From JANPIX01 sp031425195 (GTDB lineage Bacteria; Pseudomonadota; Alphaproteobacteria; Rhodobacterales; Rhodobacteraceae), in NCBI GenBank assembly GCA_031425195.1, contig JANPIX010000013.1:1-64000 (forward strand): a DNA stretch of 64,000 bases, in the 5' to 3' direction. The stretch's first letter is position 1. The number at the start of each line of letters is the position of its first letter. Positions 8,801-16,557 of the stretch are shown piece by piece. The translations under genes and the position numbers were made by a program. Below the pieces are notes generated by a model. The model had not been told where the DNA came from and ran no database searches. It saw only the letters and a list, made by a program, of their open reading frames with translations.

Positions 8801-9835
8801 ATGCACATTCAACGTGACCTTGCCGACGCCATCGGCAAGACCCCCCTGATCCGGCTTCGCAAGGCGAGCGAATTGACGGGCTGCGACATTCTGGGCAAGG
8901 CCGAATTCCTCAACCCGGGCCAGTCGGTCAAGGACCGGGCCGCACTTTACATCATCAAGGATGCTGTGGCGAAGGGGCTTTTGAAACCCGGTGGCACGAT
9001 TGTGGAAGGGACGGCCGGTAACACCGGGATCGGTCTGGCGCTGGTGGGCGCGTCGATGGGGTTTCGGACAGTGATCGTGATTCCTGAAACGCAAAGTCAG
9101 GAAAAGAAAGACATGCTGCGGCTGGCGGGTGCGGAACTGGTGCAGGTTCCGGCGGCGCCCTACAAGAACCCGAACAACTATGTCCGCTATTCCGGGCGGT
9201 TGGCGCAGGCCTTGGCGCAGACCGAGGCGAATGGTGCGATCTGGGCCAATCAGTTCGACAACGTGGCCAACCGGCAGGCGCATGTGGAGGGCACAGGCCC
9301 CGAAATATGGGACCAGACGGACGGCAAGGTGGACGGGTTCATCTGCGCTGTGGGCACCGGGGGCACGCTTGCGGGGGTTGCCATGGCGTTGCAGCACAAG
9401 GGCGTGAAGATGGGGCTGGCCGACCCGGAAGGCGCGTCCCTGCATTCGTTTTATACCGAGGGCACGTTCGATGCGCCCGGCAACAGCATTACCGAAGGCA
9501 TCGGGCAGGGGCGGATCACGGCCAATCTGGAGGGGTTCACCCCGGATTTCAGCTATCGGATTTCGGACGCAGAGGCGCTGCCGCTGGTCTTTGATCTGTT
9601 GGCCGAGGAAGGGCTGTGTTTGGGCGGTTCGGCGGCGATCAACATTGCGGGGGCGATCCGGATGGCGCGCGAGATGGGGCCGGGGCACCGGATCGTGACG
9701 ATCCTGTGTGACTATGGAAACCGTTATCAGTCCAAGCTTTTCAACCCGGCCTTCCTGCGGTCCAAGGACCTGCCGGTACCGGAATGGCTTGACCGCGGGC
9801 CAAGGCGCATTCCGGAAGTGTATCAGGACGCATGA
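8801..9835 (+). CDS. cysK: Cysteine synthase A
   Basis: O-acetylserine sulfhydrylase, making L-cysteine from O-acetylserine and sulfide with PLP. The PLP lysine is K44 in NPGQSVKDRAALY; GTAGNTGIGLAL binds the substrate carboxylate; VGTGGTLAG holds the PLP phosphate. The start ATG 8801 is preferred to an upstream in-frame TTG at 8774, because AAGGA lies 8 nt before it and the family begins with QRDLADAIGKTPLIRL. The 344-residue length is normal. Its place after trgAB matches the Rhodobacter tellurite locus, where thiol supply contributes to oxyanion resistance. The stop overlaps the next start (ATGA). Confidence 0.95.
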   Translation: MHIQRDLADAIGKTPLIRLRKASELTGCDILGKAEFLNPGQSVKDRAALYIIKDAVAKGLLKPGGTIVEGTAGNTGIGLALVGASMGFRTVIVIPETQSQEKKDMLRLAGAELVQVPAAPYKNPNNYVRYSGRLAQALAQTEANGAIWANQFDNVANRQAHVEGTGPEIWDQTDGKVDGFICAVGTGGTLAGVAMALQHKGVKMGLADPEGASLHSFYTEGTFDAPGNSITEGIGQGRITANLEGFTPDFSYRISDAEALPLVFDLLAEEGLCLGGSAAINIAGAIRMAREMGPGHRIVTILCDYGNRYQSKLFNPAFLRSKDLPVPEWLDRGPRRIPEVYQDA

Positions 9836-12342
9836 ACAAGGCGCGCCCCATCGGCATGGCGGGGCTGGTGATCCGGGCGCTGCTTTTGATGCTGCTGCTG
9901 GGGTCGCCGGTTGCGGTTTTGGCGCAGACGGTGGAACAGCCCGGTGCTGGCCAGGATCTGCCGAAAACCCGGCCGGACCCCGTGCCTGCACAGCCGGGAG
10001 CGAAACCGACCAAGTCCATTTCCATCACGCCTGCCGCGTCGAATGCGCCCGACTATGCCGCGTGGGACAGGCTTGCCACGCGGGCGGAAACGGCGATTGC
10101 GGATGGCAGCACCTCCAGCCAAGGGCTGGAACTGCTGCGGTCACAACTGGTTGACTGGCGGGCGGCGCTGCTGCTTGCGCAGAACACCAATTCGACGCGC
10201 ATCGGCACGCTGCGCACGCAAATTCAGGCGCTTGGCCCGTCGCCTGCGGCGGGTGAACCGGAAGCCGACGAGATCGCATCGCGCCGGAAGGCGCTGACGG
10301 ATCAGCTAGTTCGTCTGCAGGCCCCCGGCATTGCCGCCGAGGAGGCCTATACCCGCGCCGATGGGCTGATCGGAGAGATTGACCGCACACTGCGCGAACG
10401 GCAGGCGAACGAGTTGCTGAAGCTTTGGCCGATGCCTATCAACCCGGCGAACTGGCCGCTCGCGTTGAAGGGTATCACCACCACATCGCTGGACCTGTGG
10501 GAAGAAACCCGGACGGTGGCAACCGGCCCCCGTGCGCTGCGTGATCTGAAGGATAACCTGCCGCTTATCGTGGCCTTGCTGGTGCTTGCGCTTGTTCTGA
10601 TCGCGCGCGGCCGCAGGTGGATCAGTGCGCTGACACAGCGATTTGCCGCGATGGGGCCGGACTGGGCGCGCACGCTTTGGGCGATGCTGGCATCCGTTGG
10701 TCAGATCGCGGTGCCGGTGGCCGGGGTTTTTGCTTTGGCCGAAGCGATGGAACTGACGGGCCTTCTGGGGGCGAAGGGCAAGGAAATCATCCGCGCCCTG
10801 CCGTGGCTTGGCGTGATCCTGTTCAGTGCCATCTGGCTGAGTTGGCGTCTGTTTCCGCAGACCGAGGCCAAGTCGAGTTTCCTGCGCCTTCCCGCGGAAC
10901 GGCGGGCTGAAGGGCGGTTCCACAGCTTTGCGCTGGGCCTTTTGCTGGCCGCCAACGTGCTGCGGCAGCTTGTCTTTCCGCCAAGCGAGGTGGGCGATGC
11001 GGCAACGGCCGTTCTGAGCCTGCCCCTCCTTGCGATCACCGGCCTTGCGCTGGTGCGGCTGGGCGCATTGATGCGGCAGCATGCGCGCGGGCCGTTCCCG
11101 GTGGGCGAGCAGTCGGGTTACCGCAACAAGCTGATCGGGTTCGTGGGGCAGGGCCTGCTGGTGATCGGGCTGCTTGGCCCGTTTCTGGGCGCGGTGGGCT
11201 ATGTTTCCGCCGCGGCGGCACTTGTGTTTCCGGCAACGCTGTCGCTTGCGCTTTTGGCCACGCTGATCGTGATGCAGCAGGCCGTGGCCGACCTGCACAG
11301 TCTGTTGGTGCGGGACGAAACAGAGCGGCAACTGGCGCTGTTGCCGGTGCTTGTGGGGTTTTCGCTCAGCCTCGCCGCGATCCCGCTGCTGGCGATGATC
11401 TGGGGCGCGCGGGCGGATGACCTGACGGAAATCTGGCAGCGGTTCCGCGAAGGCTTTCAGATGGGCGAAACGCGCATTTCGCCGACCGATTTTCTGTATT
11501 TCACGCTGCTGTTCGGTTTTGGCTATGTTCTGACCCGGCTGGTTCAGGGGGCGCTGAAATCTAGCGTCCTGCCCAAGACGCGGCTGGATACGGGCGGGCA
11601 GAACGCGATTGTCGCGGGCACCGGGTATCTGGGGATCTTCCTGTCGGGTCTGATCGCGATACGGGCCGTGGGGATCGATCTTTCCGGCCTTGCCATCGTG
11701 GCCGGTGCCCTGTCGCTTGGGATCGGTTTTGGTCTGCAGAACATCGTGCAGAACTTCGTATCGGGGATCATCCTGCTGATTGAACGCCCGGTCAGCGAAG
11801 GCGACTGGATCGAGGTTGGCACGGTATCGGGAACGGTGAAGTCGATCTCGGTTCGGTCGACCCGGATTCAGACGTTCGACCGCAGCGACGTGATCGTGCC
11901 CAACGCCGACCTTGTATCGCAGCGGGTGACCAACTGGACCCGGTTCAACATGACGGGGCGGCTGATCGTGCCGGTCAACGTGATTCATGGCAGCGATCCG
12001 GGGCAGGTGGAAAAGGTCTTGCGGGCAATTGCCGAGGCACAGCCGCTTGCCGTGCTGAACCCGCCGCCGACGATTGCTTTGGTGGGGTTCACGATGGACG
12101 CCATCCAGTTCGAACTGCGCGTCATTCTGCGCGACGTGAATTTCAGCCTGAATGTCCGGTCGGCCATCAATCACGAGATTCTGCGGCGTTTTGCCGAGGC
12201 GGGCATCATCATGGCCCATACGCCAAGCCCGTTGGCCCCGCCGCGTGCCGAACCTGTGACCGACGTGCCGCGCGCCCTGCCTATGGCCAGCAGTGAACCC
12301 GCCGCACCCCGCCGCCCTGATGCCGAGGAGCCGACCCTGTGA
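9832..12342 (+). CDS. Large mechanosensitive channel of MscS family with DUF3772-like N-terminus
   Basis: An 836-residue inner-membrane protein. It has a signal peptide (LVIRALLLMLLLGSPVAVLAQ) and a periplasmic helical region up to about residue 230 (DUF3772-type). About ten membrane spans follow, then a C-terminal MscS core: pore helix LGIGFGLQNIVQNFVSGIIL, then the beta domain starting VSEGDWIEVGTVSGTVKSIS and DVIVPNADL. Family knowledge: such proteins release osmolytes on hypo-osmotic shock, and the long N-terminus is typical of MscK/YbdG-like members. Translationally coupled to cysK (ATGA overlap) and to the following alaX gene (GTGA overlap). Confidence 0.9.
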   Translation: MNKARPIGMAGLVIRALLLMLLLGSPVAVLAQTVEQPGAGQDLPKTRPDPVPAQPGAKPTKSISITPAASNAPDYAAWDRLATRAETAIADGSTSSQGLELLRSQLVDWRAALLLAQNTNSTRIGTLRTQIQALGPSPAAGEPEADEIASRRKALTDQLVRLQAPGIAAEEAYTRADGLIGEIDRTLRERQANELLKLWPMPINPANWPLALKGITTTSLDLWEETRTVATGPRALRDLKDNLPLIVALLVLALVLIARGRRWISALTQRFAAMGPDWARTLWAMLASVGQIAVPVAGVFALAEAMELTGLLGAKGKEIIRALPWLGVILFSAIWLSWRLFPQTEAKSSFLRLPAERRAEGRFHSFALGLLLAANVLRQLVFPPSEVGDAATAVLSLPLLAITGLALVRLGALMRQHARGPFPVGEQSGYRNKLIGFVGQGLLVIGLLGPFLGAVGYVSAAAALVFPATLSLALLATLIVMQQAVADLHSLLVRDETERQLALLPVLVGFSLSLAAIPLLAMIWGARADDLTEIWQRFREGFQMGETRISPTDFLYFTLLFGFGYVLTRLVQGALKSSVLPKTRLDTGGQNAIVAGTGYLGIFLSGLIAIRAVGIDLSGLAIVAGALSLGIGFGLQNIVQNFVSGIILLIERPVSEGDWIEVGTVSGTVKSISVRSTRIQTFDRSDVIVPNADLVSQRVTNWTRFNMTGRLIVPVNVIHGSDPGQVEKVLRAIAEAQPLAVLNPPPTIALVGFTMDAIQFELRVILRDVNFSLNVRSAINHEILRRFAEAGIIMAHTPSPLAPPRAEPVTDVPRALPMASSEPAAPRRPDAEEPTL

Positions 12343-13061
12343 CCACGCATCTTCTGTTCCGCGACGACGCCTATCTGCGCGAAGCCCCGGCCCGTGTGAC
12401 CGGGATCACGGCCGAGGGCGGGATCATCCTTGACCAGAGCCTGTTCTATGCCACCGGCGGCGGACAACCGGGCGATTGCGGTCTGTTGCGGTGGGACGGG
12501 GGCACGGTGCCGATTGCCACCTCTGTCAAGATGGATGGTGGGTGGGTTGCCGTGGTGCCGGGCGAACCGGTGGCCCTGCCGCCGGTTGGGGCCGACGTCA
12601 CACAGGTGCTGGATTGGGAGCGGCGCTATCGGCATATGCGGATGCACACGGCACTGCACCTGTTGTCTGTCGTGATCCCCCTGCCTGTGACCGGGGGCCA
12701 GATCGGTGCGGAAAAGGGGCGGCTTGATTTCGACATGCCTGAACCGCCGGCGGACATCGCCACGCTGGACGCCGCGCTGGCGGCCCTGATCGACCGCGAC
12801 CTGCCCGTGACGGAAACCTGGATCACCGATGATGAGCTTCTGGCCAACCCCGGCCTTGTCAAGACGCTGCGCGTGGCACCCCCGATGGGGCAGGGGCGGG
12901 TCCGGCTTGTGCGGATCGGGCAGGGGGATGGACAGATCGACCTGCAGCCCTGCGGCGGGACGCATGTGCTGCGCACTGCCGAGATTGGCCATGTGGAGAT
13001 CGGGAAGATCGAAAAGAAGGGACGCGAAAACCGGCGTGTCAGTCTACACCTGATTGACTGA
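12339..13061 (+). CDS. AlaX-type alanyl-tRNA editing protein
   Basis: A 240-residue free-standing homologue of the alanyl-tRNA synthetase editing domain, hydrolysing mischarged Ser- or Gly-tRNA(Ala). Zinc ligands are visible as HTALH (about residues 105-109) and CGGTH (about 205-209). The opening FRDDAYLREAPARV and LDQSLFYATGGGQPGD match the N-terminal subdomain shared with AlaRS, so this is the longer AlaX form. Start is GTG 12339, overlapping the stop of the channel gene. It converges with the XRE regulator, ending 6 bp away. Confidence 0.88.
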   Translation: MTTHLLFRDDAYLREAPARVTGITAEGGIILDQSLFYATGGGQPGDCGLLRWDGGTVPIATSVKMDGGWVAVVPGEPVALPPVGADVTQVLDWERRYRHMRMHTALHLLSVVIPLPVTGGQIGAEKGRLDFDMPEPPADIATLDAALAALIDRDLPVTETWITDDELLANPGLVKTLRVAPPMGQGRVRLVRIGQGDGQIDLQPCGGTHVLRTAEIGHVEIGKIEKKGRENRRVSLHLID

Positions 13062-13067
13062 GGGCTG

Positions 13068-13871
13068 TCAGATCCTGTCGGGCAGGCGCTGCAGCGCGGC
13101 CAGCACTTCGGGCGGGACATTCGCCGCCGCGCCAAGGCCCGACTGGCGCGCCACCTGCCGCCACAGGGCGGGGTCGTCGGGCAGGCGTTCCATCACCGTG
13201 ACGCTGAGCCGGTTGCTGTCCATCGTGCGGCGGCGGGTCAGGAACGACAGACCGGTGTAATACCGCGTCTGCCCGGCCAACCCGTATTCAAAGAAGGTCA
13301 GGTTGAAGGTGCTTTCGATGGAGGTGGCGCAAATCAGCGATACGCCATCGAAATGCTGAAACATCACGCCGCGAAACTGGTTCGTGCGGGCAAACCGGGG
13401 CGATCCGGGGCGCACCGGGGCGGCGAACACGTCGGTTGCCTTCCAGTGTTTTGTCGTCCCGTCGGAATAGATGCGCGCCATGCTGGAATAAACCGCACCG
13501 GGCCGCTGGAACGACATGCGCCAGAACCGGTACATCGCATCGGGCAGCAGATAATGATCAAACGGCCGCCGGTTGAGCGACATCACATCCCGGTACAGCA
13601 CCTCGGTTGCAAGTTCCATCGCGTCACGGATGCGCGGTTTCAGCGGTTCAAGCAGGATATTGGCATCGACATTGAACTTGGCACAGATTCGAAACAGCAC
13701 ATCGGGACGGGGAAACGCCTCGCCCGAGAGGTAGCGATTGAACTGAGTTCGATTGACGCCGATTTCGGTACAAAGCTTGCTGACCGAAGGCACATCCCGA
13801 CACAAAAGCCTTAAATTATCACCAAGAACCTGCCGCAAGGCCGACGGCGAAGGCGAAGAGTTTCCAGACAC
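13068..13871 (-). CDS. XRE-family transcriptional regulator
   Basis: An N-terminal helix-turn-helix (LRQVLGDNLRLL, then SVSKLCTEIGVNRTQFNRYL and SGEAFPRPDVLFRICAKF) is followed by about 190 residues with no recognised ligand domain (DAMYRFWRMSFQ, SSMARIYSDGTTKHWKATDV). This resembles one-component regulators. The open frame extends to ATG 13985, but the extra 38 residues look unlike protein and contain two perfect inverted repeats. GTG 13871 (VSGNSSPSPSALRQ) is therefore taken as a likelier start, although it has no clear ribosome site. The true start is uncertain between 13871 and 13985. The palindromes suggest autoregulation and control of the divergent small gene. Confidence 0.75.
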   Translation of the reverse strand: MSGNSSPSPSALRQVLGDNLRLLCRDVPSVSKLCTEIGVNRTQFNRYLSGEAFPRPDVLFRICAKFNVDANILLEPLKPRIRDAMELATEVLYRDVMSLNRRPFDHYLLPDAMYRFWRMSFQRPGAVYSSMARIYSDGTTKHWKATDVFAAPVRPGSPRFARTNQFRGVMFQHFDGVSLICATSIESTFNLTFFEYGLAGQTRYYTGLSFLTRRRTMDSNRLSVTVMERLPDDPALWRQVARQSGLGAAANVPPEVLAALQRLPDRI

Positions 13872-13893
13872 GCGACAGTCTACCCAGTGTTTT

Positions 13894-13942
13894 TTGGCCG
13901 CGATCCAAGGACTTGGCCAAGAGTTGACGCTAATCAGCGTCA
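13894..13942. promoter_or_regulatory. Two inverted repeats, candidate operator between XRE gene and divergent small gene
   Basis: Repeat 1, 13925-13942: TGACGCT-AATC-AGCGTCA, perfect 7-bp arms. Repeat 2, 13894-13920: TTGGCC, 15 nt, GGCCAA, perfect 6-bp arms. On the plus strand TTGACG (13924-13929) overlaps repeat 1, and TATGAC follows after 15 nt, giving a weak promoter toward 14087. Binding of repeat 1 by the adjacent XRE protein would block that promoter; this is inferred from position. Confidence 0.5.
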
Positions 13943-14086
13943 GGTATGACACAAACATATGGGCTTTGCACCTGTTTTGAATCATCCCTGCCCCTGCCGT
14001 TTCGAAACCGCCAACGTTAAGTTCAGGAAAGTCTCAAATTCAACCAGTTGACGGGGTTTTGTCCCAACAACGAAGAACGGGGTGAC

Positions 14087-14371
14087 ATGCGCGGCGTCAT
14101 CATCTGGCATTGCCAAAACACACGACGGGCCGTGGTCTGGTGCGACGACAGCGGCGAACTGGCCTATGCCAGCGACGCAATGGCCTGGGCCAACCCGACG
14201 CAACAGGTGGCGATCGGCGATTATGTCGCCTTTGATCTGCGGTCATCCGCGGCGGCACGAAACTGCGCCAACCTGCGGCTGATCGAACACGGCCACGCCC
14301 CGGATCTGGTGGATGTGCTGTACCAGCGACCGGCACCCGCCCCGCGCCCTATGCTTGTGGCGGTTGCCTGA
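14087..14371 (+). CDS. Small cold-shock-like (OB-fold-like) hypothetical protein
   Basis: A 94-residue protein starting MRGVIIWHCQNTRRAVVWCD. Spacing of hydrophobic strands and glycines (GVIIWH..., DDSGELAYAS, VAIGDYVAFDL, NCANLRLI) resembles a degenerate cold-shock/OB fold, but the nucleic-acid-binding aromatic motifs are not evident, so this is only a suggestion. The start 14087 is chosen over an upstream ATG (14048) because ACGGGG lies about 6 nt before it. It is transcribed divergently from the XRE regulator across the palindromes, with tRNA-Ser about 80 bp downstream. Confidence 0.6.
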   Translation: MRGVIIWHCQNTRRAVVWCDDSGELAYASDAMAWANPTQQVAIGDYVAFDLRSSAAARNCANLRLIEHGHAPDLVDVLYQRPAPAPRPMLVAVA

Positions 14372-14452
14372 TTGCTGCTGACGGATTCCGGGTGGTGCCG
14401 CGACCATGCCCCCTTGCGCGCCCCGCCCCAACAAGGGTAGGAAACCCCCGAC

Positions 14453-14542
14453 GGAGCGGTGGCCGAGTGGTCGAAGGCGCACGCCTGGAAAGTGTGTAGG
14501 CGGGGAACCGTCTCGAGGGTTCGAATCCCTCTCGCTCCGCCA
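14453..14542 (+). tRNA. tRNA-Ser (GGA)
   Basis: A 90-nt class II tRNA including encoded CCA (14540-14542). The acceptor stem GGAGCGG pairs with UCGCUCC (one G-U). The anticodon loop CUGGAAA gives GGA, reading UCC/UCU. A long variable arm and T-loop GGTTCGAATCC are present. Confidence 0.97.
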
Positions 14543-14882
14543 CAACCTTGCCTTTTGTCCACCGAAATCCCCGAAACTTGCAGGCCAGACGATGAATTGC
14601 TCTCTGTCACATGGTAAAACCCCACCATTTGCACCGCTTGGCAGTTTACCCGCCCGTTGGTCGACACGCGGCATATTGCATGACGGCGGCATGACAATCG
14701 TGCTTCACAGCCAGACCTTTTATCGGAGGCGGCGGGTTGCGAAGCGGTTCGCAGATGTGCCGGTGGCACGCGCCAAAGCGCTGCAACAATAGACATCAAT
14801 CGAGCGGGGCTGTCCGCCCGAGGTGAGGATGCGTAGTGGTTGGACGGGCAAGCACAAGTGCTTGCCGGGCGTGGGATGGTGG
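14543..14882. other. Intergenic region between tRNA-Ser and cyanophycinase
   Basis: No supported gene. The only open frames are short, lie on both strands and resemble nothing recognised. A repeat-like segment AAGCACAAGTGCTTG (about 14851-14865) is palindromic and might act as a terminator or operator for the minus-strand cph operon, but there is no T-run after it. Confidence 0.5.
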
Positions 14883-15698
14883 TCAACGCGGCGTTCGGGC
14901 AGTTGGCCGACGGGTTCGCAGATTGAACACATCGCCAGACGCAAGCACATGGATGCACAAGTCATGCACTGACACCGTCGTGTTTGCTGCAGCGTCGGCC
15001 ACGCCGGAGTGGGTGACTGACGACGCGTCCACGAGGTAGACTCCGCCGCTGCCGATCACGCGGAACTCGTCACCCTTGACGACGATGGCGGTATCCTCGT
15101 CGATTCCGATGCCCAACTCTCGCGGGTTCTGCGCGACGGCCCCGATAAGGCGTCCGATCCGGCCGCGTTCGGCGAAATGCTGGTCGATGATCGCGTTTGG
15201 CAGCAGGCCCAACCCGGGGGCCATCCGAAGATCGCCCGTGCGGAACGATGTGCCACTTGGGCCTTTTACCAACATCGTCTCGCTCATCATCGACGCTCCT
15301 GCCGAGGTGCCGGCGATCAGCCCGCCGCTGCGGTAGATCTGCCTGACGCGATCAGAAAGCGCTGTGCCGCCCATCTGGCTCGTGATGCGCAACTGGTCAC
15401 CGCTCGAAAAGAATACGGCGTGGACGTCGTTGAGAAGGGCAAGAAGGTCGGCATCGCCGGCTTCGAAGCGGTCCTTGATGTAAAGTTCCACCACATCGGG
15501 GATGCCCAGTTCCCTGAAGGTGTCCCGGTATTTCTCCAGATAGCCCCCGGGATCGTGCGAGGCGATGGTGGCAAGAACAAGTTTGCCGTTCGGGACCAGG
15601 TTTGCCACTTCCTTCAGGATGGTACGATCGTCGTCGTGATCCTCATGCCCGCCAATGATGACGAGCGTTCCGTCGCGGTTTTCTTCAGCCTTGCGCAT
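14883..15698 (-). CDS. cphB: Cyanophycinase
   Basis: A 271-residue serine peptidase (S51 family) that cuts the storage polymer cyanophycin into beta-Asp-Arg dipeptides. The catalytic serine sits in GGLIAGTSAGAS at about residue 133. Other family segments: VIIGGHEDHDDD, AVFFSSGDQLRI, RMAPGLGLLPNAIIDQHF and LGIGIDEDTAIVV. No signal peptide, so it is the intracellular form. The start overlaps the end of the isoaspartyl peptidase gene by 14 bp. It is the last gene of a cphA-iaaA-cphB operon that covers both synthesis and complete breakdown of the polymer. Confidence 0.92.
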   Translation of the reverse strand: MRKAEENRDGTLVIIGGHEDHDDDRTILKEVANLVPNGKLVLATIASHDPGGYLEKYRDTFRELGIPDVVELYIKDRFEAGDADLLALLNDVHAVFFSSGDQLRITSQMGGTALSDRVRQIYRSGGLIAGTSAGASMMSETMLVKGPSGTSFRTGDLRMAPGLGLLPNAIIDQHFAERGRIGRLIGAVAQNPRELGIGIDEDTAIVVKGDEFRVIGSGGVYLVDASSVTHSGVADAAANTTVSVHDLCIHVLASGDVFNLRTRRPTARTPR

Positions 15699-16557
15699 CG
15701 GTCATCTCGTCCAAGTTGATGAAGGCGCGCGGTTCGGATTGGGCGCTGCTGCACAGTGCCACTGCGAAATCGCGCGAGTTGTGTTGCCATGCGATGCGTC
15801 CGTCAGGCGTGATGGCGATCAGGCCAGCCTCGCCGCCAATGGCAGCAACCTCGTTGATCGCGGCGAGAAGGGACGCGTCGGGGTCGGGGGCCATCTTGAA
15901 GATTGCGCGCGCGGCCAGCATTTTGCGGGCGATGAGTTCGCCATCGCCCGACAGGGCGACTGCCCCCACCCGGTTGTCCGCGTAGTAGCCGCAGCCTGGC
16001 ATCGGCGAATCTCCGACGCGGCCGACCCGTGTGCCGTCCAGACCCCCGGTTGAGGTTCCGGCGACCAGAAGCCCCGAAGTGTCAAGCGCAACGCAGCCGA
16101 CAGTGTCATGCGTGCCGGACTTCTGGCTTGTCCCTTCGCCCGGGATCAGATCCCATGGTTCGCACAGTTCCTGCCCGCTTGCTTGTGCAAAGGCCCGCGC
16201 CCCCGGCCCGGATAGCAGGACAGTCTTGTCGCGCAACAGCGCACGGGCCACGCTGATCGGGTGGCGTACCCCCTGCAGCACGGAGACAGCACCCACGTCA
16301 AACGTCGCGCCATCCATCAGGCCCGAACACATCTCGACTTCGCCCGCATCGTTCAGGGCGCTGCCATAGCCGCAGTTAAAGGTCGGATCGTCCTCCAGCA
16401 CGCGCAAGGCATTTTCGACCGCATCGATGGCCGAGCCCCCTGCCTGAAGTATGGCGCGTCCGGCAAGCGCGGCGCGGTAAACGCCGGCGCGGTGCGCCTC
16501 GGCCTCCGCGGGTTCGATCTCTTTCGCGCCGCCGTGAACGATGAGGGCCCAGGTCAT
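15685..16557 (-). CDS. Isoaspartyl peptidase / plant-type L-asparaginase
   Basis: A 290-residue Ntn-hydrolase precursor. It is expected to self-cleave before T152 in GTHDTVGCVALD, giving alpha and beta chains with Thr152 as nucleophile. GNTSTGG-like chemistry is represented by AGTSTGGLDGTRVGRVGDSP. Family knowledge: these enzymes hydrolyse beta-aspartyl dipeptides, the products of cyanophycinase, so its place between cphA and cphB fits exactly. Its start overlaps the cphA end by 4 bp. Length and motifs are intact. Confidence 0.9.
   Translation of the reverse strand: MTWALIVHGGAKEIEPAEAEAHRAGVYRAALAGRAILQAGGSAIDAVENALRVLEDDPTFNCGYGSALNDAGEVEMCSGLMDGATFDVGAVSVLQGVRHPISVARALLRDKTVLLSGPGARAFAQASGQELCEPWDLIPGEGTSQKSGTHDTVGCVALDTSGLLVAGTSTGGLDGTRVGRVGDSPMPGCGYYADNRVGAVALSGDGELIARKMLAARAIFKMAPDPDASLLAAINEVAAIGGEAGLIAITPDGRIAWQHNSRDFAVALCSSAQSEPRAFINLDEMTDAQG

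Noticed and set aside
10306..12219. 637-codon open frame antisense to the MscS-type gene
   Set aside because: Arg/His/Gln/Pro-rich translation typical of antisense frames in high-GC DNA; the sense gene has clear motifs.
13872..13985. N-terminal extension of the XRE regulator
   Set aside because: Unlike protein sequence and contains two perfect palindromes; treated as regulatory DNA, though not proven.
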